The notes under the pieces were generated by a model that saw nothing but the letters and a program-made list of their open reading frames with translations, was not told the DNA's origin and ran no database searches. Below, piece by piece: positions 12,429 through 25,080 of a stretch of 64,000 nt of DNA (its first letter is position 1; every line of letters starts with the position of its first letter). The stretch comes from Stomorhina lunata (lineage: Eukaryota > Arthropoda > Insecta > Diptera > Rhiniidae). The position numbers were made by a program, and so were the translations under genes. The DNA is taken from NCBI GenBank assembly GCA_933228675.1, contig OW121743.1, positions 14,267,224 through 14,331,223 of the forward strand, read 5' to 3'.

Positions 12429-12710
12429 CTGGGTACTTTAACAGGACTATATGGCGGATGACTCATTTTATCGTCATATAGAATGCTCAAAAAGTGCTTT
12501 TCTAAAACGCGAAGTATTCGAGCTTTCGTTATAGAATAGTTCTTCTTTGAAGTTTGGTCGAGCTCTAACTTTGATAGGTATTAATACAACGTCATTGGGT
12601 ATCAAAGCAGTACTTTATGGCAGATGACTCATTCTGTTGTCAATAAGAATGCTCGGGAAGACCTTTTCTAAAATGCAAAGTATGTAGGCGAGCTTTCGCT
12701 GTAGAATAAT
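12429..12710 (+). repeat. Two-copy ~165-bp duplication of less AT-rich DNA
   Basis: Bases 12429-12541 and 12595-12710 share TGGGTA, ATGGC(G/A)GATGACTCATT, AGAATGCTC, CTTTTCTAAAA and CGAGCTTTCG in order. Copies have diverged by roughly a quarter. The GC content stands above the surroundings, so this is probably an old insertion that was then duplicated. I do not recognise the source. Confidence 0.8.
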
Positions 12711-12924
12711 CCATTTTGGATGATCTCAGTTAATTAAGTTTTTATTGACAGTTACCTTTAAGTATGCTACACTTTTTACAATTATTTATTAACTTTAAAA
12801 TCTTAATGTAGCCTTTAAAAGTATTTTTAAAAATTTAAGTAAATCCGTGGATTTTTTATGTTAACTCTTTAAAGAAGGCTACGGTATTTTTAGAACCTAC
12901 CTTTAAAAAGGTAGATATACTTTT

Positions 12925-13141
12925 TGTGATGGAAATTGGTCATTTTCAAATCGATAGATTTCTGATATATTGTTGAGATAATTTTCGGTTTTTTCCCCCA
13001 AAGAACATAAAATTTGGTCTTTGGCACTTTTGGCTGATATTTTATCTTTCATTTGGTTTAAATTTTTTGTGGAAATGGGGAAAATTATACAAAATATATA
13101 TCTGAAATCGACGATTTGAAAACGATCGATTTTCATCACAT
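12925..13141. mobile_element. Foldback element ~217 bp
   Basis: The left end TGTGATGGAAATTGGTCATT and the reverse complement of the right end (13100-13141) match over about 42 bases with about nine differences. Pairing continues weakly toward the centre through TTTTCCCC/GGGGAAAA-like sequence. A minus-strand open frame spanning the element is only a by-product of this palindrome. Confidence 0.7.
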
Positions 13142-13304
13142 ACCGGATAGTAAAACATCCTAGATAACGAAGAAATTAAAAAATGTTTATAAAATTGTTC
13201 GATTAAGTAAAATTAATAAGAAAATTTAGATATTAGCAAAAAAATTTAGATATTTAAAAATGCTAAACAAAAGAAATTCAAAGGCTCCAGCCTTAAAGAA
13301 AATT

Positions 13305-13795
13305 AAACAATCACAAAATGAAAAATTACAAATTGTGTCATACCATTTTTCAATTTCTTGTGACTTTTTATAACAAAAATCTTATATAATAATGACAAGA
13401 ATCATGAAAAATTATTTAAATCTTTATTAAGCAAGTTATAAAAACATTTAGCTAATTTTAATTTGTTTTTTATTAAAAATTAAAAATATTTCCAAAAAAG
13501 GATATATGACCAGGAGCTGAAATATTAAAGACAAAATCATGAAACTTTTGCCATGGTTATAGTTAAAAATTGCACAAGTTGTGATAAGGTCAAAATGAAA
13601 ATCTGGTTATATTTGTTAAGACATTTTTTGGAAGTAGTAAAAAAAATGTCTAAAAAATAAAAACGAGAGCTTGAAAAATACTTAATGTTAATAAAAACAG
13701 TTTCTCTACTTAAAAAACAATATAACTGCTACTGAGAAATTAAGTTATATTAAAAAATTTTAATGTTTGCAAAAAAGGATATATGACTGACATCT
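13305..13795 (+). repeat. Box A satellite, two-monomer segment
   Basis: Boxes lie at about 13495 and 13771 (A-run then GGATATATGAC). The whole ~490-base segment, starting near AATTACAAATTGTGTCAT, recurs at 15725-16205 in the same order: GACTTTTTATAACAAA, TTATAAAAA, GGATATATGACCAGGAGCTG, AAGTTGTG, AAAATCTGGTTA, TTGCTACTGA and the next box. Identity looks close to 80%. The two copies are now separated by box B DNA. Confidence 0.85.
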
Positions 13796-13884
13796 TCGAA
13801 AGTACAGAAAATTGTGCTATCACAATATACAAGTATTACAGTCTAATACGAGTATAATATTTCCAATATATTAACAGCTGGGCG

Positions 13885-14780
13885 CCTAAAAGTATGTAAC
13901 AGTTTTTGTTTAATTTGAATTGGTCTTTTTACTTAAATTTAACATAAATAGAAATATTTTTAAATATTTGTGAGCCCGAAAGAGAGCTCAAAAGTTTATA
14001 GTTTTTATTGTATTTTAAAGCCTTAGATTAAAGCTCTTTACAGAAAAACGCCAAAAAGTATGTTACTCATATAAAAAGATTAATCTCTTTAATTTTCGTT
14101 CAAATAAATTTAATTTGCCACCAAAATCTTTTTGACTTAAATTTGTCTATACCCTATATAAAATTAATTACAAATTAAAATTCTATTTATTCGTACACCT
14201 AAAAGTATGCCATGCATTTTTTTAAATTAATTACACTTTTAAGCCTAAAATTAGGCTCTTAACTTTATATTGAAGAAAATACAAACAATTTTGTATGGAG
14301 AAACTAAAAAAATAACTATTTATTTAGTTCGAGATATTCTAGTAAAAATTTCCAAAAGTATGCTATCCTTTTTAGTAGCTAAATATTTAAAATTTATGTA
14401 TGTTTAAATTAATTAGATTTGTGACCAAAATATTGCTTTTTTAATTGTTCATTAACCTAAAATTATAAACGAACTATAATAATATATAAATATTTGAGTA
14501 CCTTAAAGTATGCTTAGTATTATATATGAAATATTTGAGTACCTTAAAGTATGCTTTATTTTCTTAAAATCTATTATTTTGAGTTAAAAATGTTTGCTTT
14601 AAAATTTCTGTTTACGTATAATAAAGAAAATTTGATATTTAGAATAAAAAACTTTAAAAAATTTAAGCAGAGAAATATCTAGGTAATAGTAAAGCACCTA
14701 AAAGTATGTTATCTTTGTTAACACTTCAATATTTCTAAATCATAAATGCTTAAATTAATTTGATTTGTGACCAAAATTCT
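13885..14780 (+). repeat. Box B array, part 2 (~150-bp period)
   Basis: Box copies lie at 13885, 14051, 14198 (exact), 14352, 14501, 14542 and 14697, mostly 147-166 bases apart. Extra shared sequence follows the boxes at 14352 and 14697: TTAAATTAATT(A/T)GATTTGTG then ACCAAAAT (about 14405 and 14752), and a related TTAATTTGCCACCAAAAT at about 14108. This shows that box B began as part of a tandem monomer of about 150 bases, of which the box is the best-preserved part. Confidence 0.85.
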
Positions 14781-15410
14781 CAACTAAACCTTTCGATGTT
14801 ATGCAAATTGACACATGAGTCAATTTTGTTCTTTGTCATCCATATATTTTGCACGTCTTAAACTTAAGATCACGCCATTTCTGTTTTAAACCATAATTTG
14901 TCCAATTCCAACAAATTTTCCTTAGCAAAAAAAAAAATAAAAAAGTTTTTCTTGGGTTTTTTTTTAGACAAACTAAAGACCAAACATTTTATTGTCATTT
15001 CTGTTTCGAATAAATTTCTTTATGTCTGTAGGACTGTGTAACCCCATAAAGTACGAATCGATTTTCTTTTTTTTTATAAATATTTAATAGCAGATAAAGA
15101 ATAAAAAAAAACTACAAAAATTATGAGGTCATTTTGCAGGAATTGACATATAAATAAAAACCAAAATAAAAGAAAACAATTGATTTTTGAAATAATAAGT
15201 AGCAAAAGCAAGAAATTATATGAAAATCCCAATGCATTCCAAAAATGTTAGTTTACAAAATAATACTTTTTCGCTGTAATCCCTTTAAGAGTGTTTAAAA
15301 TATTGCACGACAAAACAAAATTAAAAATTAATTGATTTAGAAAAATACAAGAATGACGGCTTGGCTTTAAGGGATTTGACGCAAATGGCAAAAAAAAAAA
15401 GAAAAGAAGG
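14781..15410. other. Unassigned spacer
   Basis: AT-rich DNA with a few mixed stretches (14800-14880). Nothing coding and no box is seen until the box A monomer at 15411. Confidence 0.6.
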
Positions 15411-18400
15411 AAAAAAGGATATATGAGAATCTATTAAAATACTCAAGCAAATAACCAAATAAAATCATCTAAGCAATTGATGATCTAAAAATAACAAGTT
15501 GTGGTGTCATTCTTTTTAAAATTGTTAAAGGCAAATTTTTGTAAAATATAAAAGAAAGATTTAAATCTTTTTTTACGATGTATTTTTTTATTATATCATA
15601 AGAAAAAATGTTAAAAATACAACTTTTATTAAAATTTTTACTGCTATTGAAAAAGGATATATGACTGGCTTTTTAAATACAATAAGTAGAATCGTATAAT
15701 TTGGTAAAGTAATAAAGCATAAAAAGTTGCAAATTGTGTCTTACTTTTTTTCCAATATCTTGCGACTTTTTATAACAAATATCTTATATACTAATGACAA
15801 AAACCAAGAAAACTTATTCAAATCTTTATTAAACAAGTTATAAAAATATTAAACTGATTTTAATTTAGGTTTTTATTAAAAATTAAAAATAATTTCAAAA
15901 AAGGATATATGACCAGGAGCTGAAATATTAAAGACAAAAACATGAAACTTTTTCCATTGTGAAAGTAAAAAATTTCACAAGTTGTGGCAAAGTCAAAATG
16001 AAAATCTGGTTACATTTCGTAAGAAATTTTTAGCAAGAAGTAAAACAAATTTACAAAAATATAAAAAAAGAGAGCTCGAAAAATATTTTCTTTTAATAAA
16101 AGTCGTTTTTCTACTAAAGAAACAATATTATTGCTACTGAAAAATCAAGTTATATTAAAAAATTTTAATGTTTGCAAAAAAGGATATATGGCTGGCTTCT
16201 TCAAAAGCACAGCCTGAATCAAATAATTTAGGGTACTCATAGAGAACAGACATCTAAAAGTTGTGATATACTTCTATTTCAAATCTAATGAATTTTAATA
16301 ACAAAACTAAACTAAATAATTACAAAATCATTTGGAAAAAATTAAAAATATTTAATACATGTATATTAAACAACATTTGTTATATATATGTATCAAATAT
16401 GTGTAAATGTATGTGTTTTATAAAAAACAACATGCTTTTACAAAAACTAAATAATCATTTAAAAAAGGATATATGACCAGCAGCTAAAATATTAATGACA
16501 AAAACACGAAATTTTTAGGATAAATAAAAGACATAATTGTACAGGTTGTGATAAAGATAAATTAAAAATCTATTTAGATTTGGTCGAAAAATTTTAGCCA
16601 GATGTAAGAAAATTTCTTATAAAACAGGAAGGAGAGCTTTCAAAAATTTTTGTCAATATACAATTTACATATTTCTTAAGAAAAAATTTTATTTATTCTG
16701 AAAATTTAAGTTTAAATAAAATTTTTCAATGATTGCAAAAAAGGATATAAGGTAAGCTTCTAAAGTACTGCATCTAGAATCATCAGATTTTGTGTACTCA
16801 TAAAAAACATAAGTCTGCAAGTTCTTACATACTTATTTTCCAAATCATTTGACATTTAATAACAAATATTTTAAATTCTAATAAGAAATTTATTGTCAAA
16901 TTGTTAAAATCTTTATTTAACAACATAAAACACATATGTACAGTTTTTAATTCATAAAATTATATATGTCAAGCATCTCAAATGAAAGTGACAAAAACAT
17001 GAAACTCTTGACATGAAATAACAAATAATTGCTCCCGCTATGACAAAGTCAAATAGAGAATTTGGTTACTTTTGACAAGAAATTTTCTTTAAAAATATAT
17101 AAAACTACAATAAGATGGTTAAATTCTGAAATTTTTAAAAACTCAAGTATTTCATTTATAAACTATTGAATCATATTAATTTTATATAGAACTCAATAAA
17201 AAGGATATATGAGTGACTACTATAATATAATTAGTGGAATCATGAAATTTGGTTTAACAATAATGGAAGACCTTATACAAGTTGTAATAAGGTCAACGTA
17301 GAAATCCTATAGCATCCAAGAACAAAATTCTGAAAATATTTGAAAAAGTTATATTCAAATCTTTTTAATATGAAACAATATAAAAACCCGAAATAATTTC
17401 CACAAAATTCGGAGATTTTTATTTAAATTCAATAGCTTTTATGAAAGAGGATATACGGCTGGCTGCTCAAATACAAAAATTAGAAAAATGTAATTAATAA
17501 TATCGATAAAGGATTTAGTAAGGCAAGTCGAGATAAAGTCTTATTGAAAATTTGTTAACATTTTATAACAAAAATTTAAAAAATAAACAGAAAACTCTTT
17601 TCAAAAAATGTCTTAATTATATTTTTTTTTAAATTATTGCTTTTTATTTAAATCTAATATTTTTCGAAAAAGGATATATGGCAAGCAGCTTAACTACTTA
17701 AGTGAGAGACATAAAATTTGAGGCAGAGATAAAGGATATAGTTCTATAACTTGTAGTAAAACTGAATTTAAAGTTTTGCAACATCTTAAATTAATAGTAT
17801 ATTCAAAAATATTAACTTTCTATTAAAAAATCATTTATTTTTATTTAAATTAAGTGTATTTCATAAAAAAGGATATATTGCAAGCAGCATAAATACAAAA
17901 GTTAGGGACATGAAATTTATAGCATAGATAAAGGACATAATTGTGCAAGTTGTTATGAAGTCAAGTTTTAAATGTAGCTAATTTTAAGAGAAAAACATTT
18001 GAAAAAATTAAAAATAATTTATATATATTATAATATATGTTTTTTTTTTTAATTAAAAATGTAAAATTTTCCTTTCAAAACATTGATTTTGATATATTTT
18101 GTAAAAAAAAGGTAATAAGAAGAGCTGCTTTGATACAAAAGCAAGAAACATGAAATTTAAACCATATATAGAGAATATTATCCTATAAATTGTAACGAAA
18201 TCAATTTTAAAAAGCTTCTAACAATAAAAAAAAATTGTTCAAAATTATGAAAACACTTCAAAAATATGTAAATATTATTTTTCTGTTTAAAAACTAAACA
18301 TTTCTTTAACAAATTGTTGATTTATATTAAATTTAATTAATACTGAAGAAAAAGGATATATGGCAGTCTGATAAGCCTTAATAGATAGAGACGTGAAACT

Positions 18401-21400
18401 TGTGTAATTGATAAAGGACATAATTGCACAAATTGTTATGAAGTCAATTTAGGAACATTCTACAAGAAAAATTTTAAAAGAAGTAACAAAAAATTTTGTA
18501 AAAAACTAATTTTTAATATCAAAAAAAAAATGCTAACTTTTTCTCAAAAATTATTGACTTTTATCAAAATTAAGTAATAACATAAAAAATAATATAAAAA
18601 TTAAATTGACCTTGAAAATATTTAAAAATTTTTCTTCTTAAACCAAAAAAGGATATAAGGGTAGCTGCTTTAATACAAAAGCAATAAATATGAAATTTAC
18701 ACGATAGATAGAGTACATTATTGTATAAGTTGTAGTGAAATCAATTTTGAAATGCTTCTAACAATTAAAAAAAAATTGTCCAAAATTATGAAAGCGCTGC
18801 AGAAATAAATTATTATTATTTTTTTGTTTTAAAGCTGAACATTTCTTCAACAAATTGTTGATTTATATTAAAATTAATCAATACTAAAGAAAAAGGATAT
18901 ATGGCAGGCTGACAAGCCTTGAAAGATAGAGCCGTGAAACTTGTGTAATTAATAGAGGACATAATTTTACGAAATGCTATGAAGTCAAGTTTTAAATTTA
19001 GAATGTTCTCTTCAAGAAAATTTTTAAAAAGATTAAAAAATGAAGAAAAAATGTTTAATTTAAAAAAATTCTAAATTTTTCTTCAAAATTATTGACTGTT
19101 ATTTAATTTAAGTAATACTATAAATAAAAATGTAAGGATAGCTACTAGAATGCAACAGATGGTAACATTAAAATTTGCCTTCTAAATTCAAAAAATTTTA
19201 AATGAAAAATGCTTTGACATTTGTTAGGAAATTACTTGAAAATACTTATTTATCAAAACTAAAAGCTTTACCTTAAAAATAACTTAATTTTAGACAAAAT
19301 CAAAAAACTTATAAAAAAAGGATATGGGAGGGGCTGCTTAATTACTAGACCCGGAAACATAAAACTTGATAAAACGCATTAAGGACTCAAAGCTGCAAAT
19401 TGTAGTAAAGTAATATTTTATATTTTATAAAATTTGTAATGAACATTTTGAAAATTTAAGTAAAAATTAAAGTAAATTGTAGAATTTTGTTATATATCAA
19501 AAGTATAGATATATCAAATGTGATAAACATAACTTAAAAACCTTCTAATATTTAATAAAAAATGCCTAGAAAACCCGTATTTTTCAAAATTAAAAACTTT
19601 TCTTTAGAAATCATTACATCTTATAAAAATTCAACAAACTTACTGAAAAAAGGATATATGACTGGCTTATTATAAACAAAAACTAGGAACATAAAACTTA
19701 TGAAAAAAGTAAAGAATACAAAATTTTAAATTGTTATGAAGGTGGTTTTGAAATTTTGTGAAATTAATACTGAAATATTTAAAAACAATTTAAAAATTTG
19801 TAAAATTTTATCTTTATTAAAAATATTGAAAAGAAACAAATATATGGTTGTTATTGAAATCAAAAAAATTTTAATATTATATCTGTTTATACAGTAAATA
19901 ATACCACATTTCTTAAACATTTTAAGTATTCAAACCTATAAATTGTGGTTAACGAAAATCTTATTTGTTTATGAAGTATTACAAATTGCTTAAAATTAAT
20001 GCCTTTAAAGGGATAACATATTTTCCAGGTATTTCTGACAATATTCATTAAAGATTTTAATCGAATTTTGAAATTAATATCGAAAAAGGATATATGGCTG
20101 GCTTTTAAATTACAGAAGTTAAGATTATAAGACTCAGCATGAGTCTTAAGGTCATTAAACCTGAAATTGTGGTCAACTTTAGTTATAAAATTTTCAAAAA
20201 ATATATACAAATTTTAAACAAATAAGTAAAAAACTAATTTTACTACAAACAAACAAAAAGTGCCAAAAAATTGATCATTTTTGTGTAGAAATTTATGGTT
20301 TTGAATATTTATAATTTTTTAGCTTGGTAAAAAGGATATATGATTAGCTTTTAAGCCAATAAAATTTAACGTGTGAAATTTAATGTTTGTATAAAGAACA
20401 CTGAGCTGTGAGTTGTAGTAAACTTGTTTTTTAAATTCCCTGATAAAATAAATCAACAAAATTATCATTTGAATGTCAAAAGGAATCTAGAGTACAAAAA
20501 TTGAATCCCAGCTTAAGATTTATTTTAATCTAATATAAATACTAAAATTTGTTTCTAAATTTTTCAAAATTTGAAAAAAGGATATACGACTGGCTTTTAA
20601 ATAACAATAGCTAACAACACAAAATTTGTTATATCCTTTTAAGGACAACAAATAACGAGTTGTGATGACCTAGATTTATTTCAATTTCTCACAAAATTGT
20701 GAAAAATAATATTTTATGACAATGGCTATCAAAACATAGTTTTTAATACAATTTAGCACATCAAATTATAGGTTTTATATTGATTTATTAAATGCTTTGA
20801 AAAAAGGATATATGAGGCGATTTAAGACTACAAAAGCTAGAATAAAAAAAAACTCATATATGTATGGGGAACATAAAATGGCGTGTTGTTGACAACATAA
20901 AAATTTAAATTGTGTTTTGAAAAATAGTAAAATTAATAGATTTGTCACATAATTTATATGAAAATAAATAAAAGCTTTAAGAAATTTCTAAAATATATTC
21001 TTTAAAGTATTTGTTTTACAAATTTATTTAGAAACTTAAAAAAAAATATATTATAGTAAGTTTTATTGACATTTAAAAAAAATCGTTAGAAATTTTATCA
21101 AATTTGCAAACTGAGTTTATTACAATTTGCAGTTTTGTTTCCTTCGTCAACTCCTAAAATTTTATGTCTCCAGCTTTTGAAATTAAACAGCCAGTCATAT
21201 ATCCTTTTCTAATAAGTTTGCTGGATATAAATAGAATATTTTACTCTCTAAGAAAATTTGTTAAGATTACCAAATAAGAATTGTCAAGACCTTTCTTAAA
21301 GGATTTTTTAAAATAGATTTAATTGTATTTGAAAAGATTTCTATTAAGAAATTGCAAATGCAGAAAAAAGGATATATGAAATGCACCCAAAATAAAAAAG

Positions 21401-22390
21401 CTAGAAATATGAAACTTTGCCTTATGGATAGAGGACATAGTTTTACAAGTTATGTAAAGAAAAATTTCAAAATAACTCAAAATTACAAAAAAAAAATATT
21501 TTAAGAACGCTTCAAATATTAAAATTTATAAACAGTTAATAAAAATAAAAATTTAGCATATTAATTATTTGATTTTTATTGATTTTTATTTGATTTTTAT
21601 TGGATTTTAATAATACTTTACAAAAAGGATATATGACAAGCTTTAATATTACAAAAGATAGAAAGAAGAAAATGTTTGTTATTGATAAAGAACATAATTA
21701 GACAAGTTTTTATTACGAAAAAAGTGATAGCTTGGTAAAACTAGATAAGAAAACATATCTTCTAATGTTTTCTTATCTAGTTTTACCAAACTATCACTTT
21801 TTTCGCAATAAAATCTTGTCTAATTATGCTCTTCGTAAGAAAACATAACCAACAATTGTTAAATGCTTGATTTGTATAAGAATTTTTTTTCACAAATTGT
21901 CTAGTTTTATTGAATTTGAAAAATACTTAAGAAAAAGGAAATATTGCTGGATTTTACTTTGAAAAATGTAGAAAGAAGAAAAAGTTTGTCATTGATAAAG
22001 AACATAATTGTACAAGTTTTTATTAAGAAAAAAATGATAGTTTGTTAAAATTAGATAAGAAAACATTGCAAAATAGTCAGAAAAACTAACTTTAAAGCTT
22101 AAAATGCTTAATATTTGTACGAATTAAACATCTCCTTTCACAAATTATTGATTTTTATTGAATTTGAAAAATGCTTTAGAAAAAGGATATATGGCAGGAT
22201 GTTAAACTACAACAGATGGAAGCAGGAAATTTGTGTCATATATAAGGAATATTATTCTACAAGTTGTATTAAATATAAATTGAAAGTATTGTTACTTTTA
22301 ATAAGAAAACTAATGAAAATGGTAAAAAAAAAACTTACAAAAATTTAAAAAAGTTTTTATTTCAAAAACATTTAAACATTTCTTAACACA
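15411..22390 (+). repeat. Box A satellite, block II (plus orientation)
   Basis: About 25 plus-oriented monomers. Box starts are near 15411, 15650, 15896, 16176, 16461, 16736, 17197, 17445, 17667, 17866, 18351, 18646, 18892, 19313, 19645, 20084, 20331, 20574, 20800, 21364, 21622 and 22179, with decayed boxes near 18108, 19132 and 21931. The consensus order is: A-run, GGATATATGGCTGGCT, TACAAAAGCTAGAAACATGA, AAATTTG, ATAAAGGACATAATTGTACA, AGTTGTGATGAAGTCAA, then 100-150 poorly conserved bases. One monomer at about 21060-21205 is flipped to minus orientation. Three conserved sub-blocks inside diverged monomers suggest selection or frequent gene conversion there. All open frames inside are short. 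Confidence 0.92.
21690..21831. repeat. Near-perfect 66-bp-arm hairpin
   Basis: The left arm (21690-21756) and right arm (21765-21831) are inverted copies with only a few mismatches around an 8-base loop, ATCTTCTA. The left arm is ordinary box A monomer sequence (AGAACATAATTAGACAAGTT and TAAAACTAGATAAGAAAACA), and a third, direct copy lies at about 22000-22065. It therefore arose by inverted duplication of part of a monomer, probably through a replication error. If transcribed, it would fold into a long dsRNA stem. Confidence 0.92.
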
Positions 22391-22392
22391 TT

Positions 22393-22815
22393 ATGTGTTC
22401 TTACTCACTCACCATCCACATAGATTAACCCAAAGACTCCCAGTACTTATATATTCGCTCTGAAGAGTACCCAGGACTCATGAAAAAAGTGCTGGTAGGA
22501 TGACGTTGTTTCATTCTTCGAGACAGTTCTCGATTTTTAAAGAGTCTGATGAGCCAAAGTACTTACTATTTGCTGCCAAGGCAGAGTTTCGATATTGCTG
22601 AAAGCCCTTTCGATCTTGCCCTCGTTTGTTATATAACTTATGTCAGCTAATTACTTCTCTATTCTAAAAAACACAGCCAATATTCTATTTGAAACGTTCT
22701 TGGTAAGTTCTTACTGGTCTTACTAAGTGAAATTCTGTCTAATGACTTAAAGTGCAGGCGATAATGATCGCTCTGGGTTCGTCATGTTAAACCAATCAAA
22801 TCATGTTAAACACTC
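22393..22815. mobile_element. Non-satellite insert in the left arm, unrecognised
   Basis: A noticeably less AT-rich block interrupts the satellite and carries no box A. Its last ~48 bases (22741-22788, with AGTGCAGGCGATAATGATCG) are found inverted at 27155-27202 with six differences, all of them transitions. A GTAAGACCAG match continues the homology inward. Short open stretches exist but no domain is recognisable. It is probably the end of a degraded transposable element; the family is unknown. Confidence 0.6.
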
Positions 22816-22856
22816 GCTGAAAATTTTAATTTTTATTCAATTTAAATAATACTTAT

Positions 22857-23300
22857 GAAAAAGGATATAAGGCAAGGATCTAAAATATAAGAGCTAGAAA
22901 AATGAAATTTGTTACACAGATAAAGTGCACAATTAGACAAATTGTGGTAAGGTCAATTTGTAAATTTAGTAAGATTTGATAAGGAAACTTTTCAAGGAAA
23001 GTGATTTTTAAAAAAAATATACACAAAATTTTAGTTAAAAAATTTCTAGGAGAAAAACGTTTTATATTTATAATTTTAATAAAAAATTGTTTAATATAGA
23101 GTTTTTTTAGGTCTAACAATTTTTGCATGGTTCATTTTTTTAGTGTAAAAATTTTGAAATGAAAAATTTTTGAAATTAAAATTTTTCTATGTAAAACTTT
23201 TGATTAATTTGAATAACTAAATCAAATTGTATAGCTAGGATATAACCCTTAGACGTTCTTTTGTTATCGCCCCAAAAAGGTAAAATATTATACCAATTGT
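22857..23300 (+). repeat. Last plus-oriented box A monomer and spacer
   Basis: AAAAAGGATATAAGGCAAGG at about 22857 is followed by GAGCTAGAAAAATGAAATTTG, AGATAAAGTGCACAATTAGA and TTGTGGTAAGGTCAA, matching the monomer order. After about 23,060 the sequence is AT-rich spacer leading into the box B group. Confidence 0.8.
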
Positions 23301-23304
23301 TACT

Positions 23305-24183
23305 CCTAAAAGTAGGCCACATTTTTATTTTGTTTAATTTTAAATACAAAAAACGGTTGGATAACAATAAATTTTATTTAAAAGCAAAATATTTTTATAA
23401 TTTTTAATAAAAAATAAATAAAATTAATAGTTTAACATTTTTTATTTCACAAATAATAACAGAGATAAAAGTAGGTTATGGTAGTATATACCAGGGGACT
23501 TTTAAAAAAGCCAAGCATTAGCCATAAAAAATTGCCTAGATTTGTTTAAAAAATGGAAATATTTTATATGGTTTAATGAAAATTGTATTATTATGGAATT
23601 AAATATTTAAGTAAAGCCCAAAAGTAGGCAGTACAAAATGTTTAAATATCTTAAACCAACATAAAAACCTCAAAGTATGCTAATATTTTTCTTCAATTAA
23701 CTTGTTTATATTTAAACTGATTGCTATTCATTGTAATTATACAATGTTATTGTTATTTAATCGAAAAACAAGCATATGCATGACAATTATTGTATATTTT
23801 TATTTTATCTATCTATTTATTATTCAAACAAAAGCCATTTAAAATAATCCATTTATTTTAATATTTTTTAGCAACTATTGTGTTTATGGAACAATTTATA
23901 TGTTATAGGTATTATTGGCATTTCTTTTATCTTGTTTTTTTTTCGAAAAAATTTATATTACAAAAAATATAAACTAATATTTTCTTGCTAGCCTAAAAGT
24001 AGGCAATATTCCAACAAAGAAAAAAAGTATTAAAATTCAATAATAGGAACAATTTGGCTAGCAAAGGCAAACAAGGGATATTGAAATTGACATGAAATGA
24101 AATTAATTTGTAGAATATTTAACAAACAAAATCGATTTTAAATTAAATATGAAAAGCCATAACAAGCAAGCCTTAAAGTAGGC
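23305..24183 (+). repeat. Box B group, GTAGGC-type
   Basis: Copies lie at 23305 (CCTAAAAGTAGGC), 23617 (CCCAAAAGTAGGC), 23668 (CCTCAAAGTATGC), 23992 (CCTAAAAGTAGGC) and 24171 (CCTTAAAGTAGGC), with a weak one near 23465. The GTAGGC form dominates here, whereas GTATGC dominates at 11-15 kb. Intervening sequence shows no obvious period. Confidence 0.8.
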
Positions 24184-24279
24184 TAGGCAAATAAATTTAA
24201 TTGTTAAAAAAGGGTTGAAGAACTAAAGAGTGTCATTAAGGTTGATAAAAACATGAAAATTTCAGCATATTTTAAGGAT

Positions 24280-25080
24280 TATCTCTAATACTTTGTTATA
24301 GAAATTTGTCTTTGAGAAAATTTTTCATTTTAAACAAATTTTCTTTAAGAAAATTTTTCTTTAAAAAAAAAAATTTCTGTTAGAAAATTTTTTTGTTTTA
24401 AAAAAATTTTCTGTTAGAATTCTTTTGATTTAAAAAGTTTTCTTTTAAAAAATTTTTCGTTTTAAAAAAATTTTCTTTTAGAAAATTTCTTTTGTTATCC
24501 TTGACTTCCAGTGGAGCATAGGTCCTTATAAAATTTATCGTTGTAAAAATTTTTTATTTAAAAAATTGTTCTAAAAAGTTTTACTGTAGTGTATTACACT
24601 AAGATCCCAATTTATTACAAATATTTATTATTGTAATTTTTTGTTTTAAAAAATATCTTTTAGAATATTTAGATTTAAAAAAAGTTTCTTTTAGATTTTT
24701 TTTCCATTTTAGGATTTGTTATGAAAAGATTTTCTAGGGAAAATTATTAGTTTAAATAAAAATTTCTTAAAGAAATTTTAAATTTTTAAATTTTTTTTTT
24801 GTATAAAATTATTCGCTTTATTTCAAATTTTATAGGAAAAGTGTGTTTCTCAAAAAATTTTCTTCAAAAAAAATTGTTTGTTTAAGAAAAATTTTCTCCC
24901 AGAAAATTTTTTGTTCTAGAAAAATTTTCTTAAAGAAAATTTTTAGTTCTAGAAACATTTTCTTAAAGAAAATTTTTTGTTCTAGAAAAATTTTTTTAAA
25001 GAAAATTTTTTGTTCTAAAAGAATTTCTTGAAGAAAATGTTCTTAAGGAAAAAGTTAGAGAAATGATTGGGGTTTTCAAA
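24280..25080 (+). repeat. Degenerate ~33-bp AT tandem repeat
   Basis: Units alternate an AAATTTTCTTTT(A)AGAAAATTTTT motif with CGTTTTAAAAA or GTTCTAGAAAA linkers, giving a loose 30-34 base period. A plus-strand open frame at 24843-25031 (Phe/Lys/Ile-rich periodic product) is simply this repeat translated. The pattern resembles a distant version of the 31-bp satellites further right. Confidence 0.8.

Larger units (their letters stand above)
11143..12767 (+). repeat. Box B array, part 1
   Basis: Plus-strand copies of the box lie at 11143 (exact CCTAAAAGTATGC), 11277 (GTAGGC variant), 11461, 11596 (exact), 11953 (GTAGGC), 12320 (CCTTAAAGTATGC) and 12755. Spacing is often 135-185 bases, so this is a decayed tandem array. 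The best copies share a 5' GAGCG or CAGGCG and a 3' CTA followed by a T-run, for example at 11594-11620. The sequence between boxes is poorly conserved. A small MITE and a two-copy duplication interrupt the array. No coding potential is seen. Confidence 0.85.
21050..23100 (+). repeat. Left arm of a large inverted repeat
   Basis: Reading left to right, this arm holds a flipped monomer (box near 21198), plus monomers at 21364, 21622, 21931 and 22179, a non-satellite insert (22393-22815) and a monomer at 22857. Read in reverse, 28.4-26.9 kb has the same order, including the single flipped monomer and the insert. The monomer at 22179-22280 and its partner at 27490-27595 (reverse strand) agree at most positions, sharing GGCAGGATGTTAAACTACA and ACAGATGGAAGCAGGAAATT. 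This arm also holds an extra hairpin and an extra monomer that the right arm lacks. Confidence 0.85.

Noticed and set aside
12903..13139. 78-codon minus-strand frame
   Set aside because: It coincides with a palindromic foldback element, which explains the lack of stops better than coding does.
19726..20210. Two overlapping minus-strand frames (64 and 107 codons)
   Set aside because: They lie inside box A monomers, are not kept open in neighbouring monomers, and have AT-driven composition.
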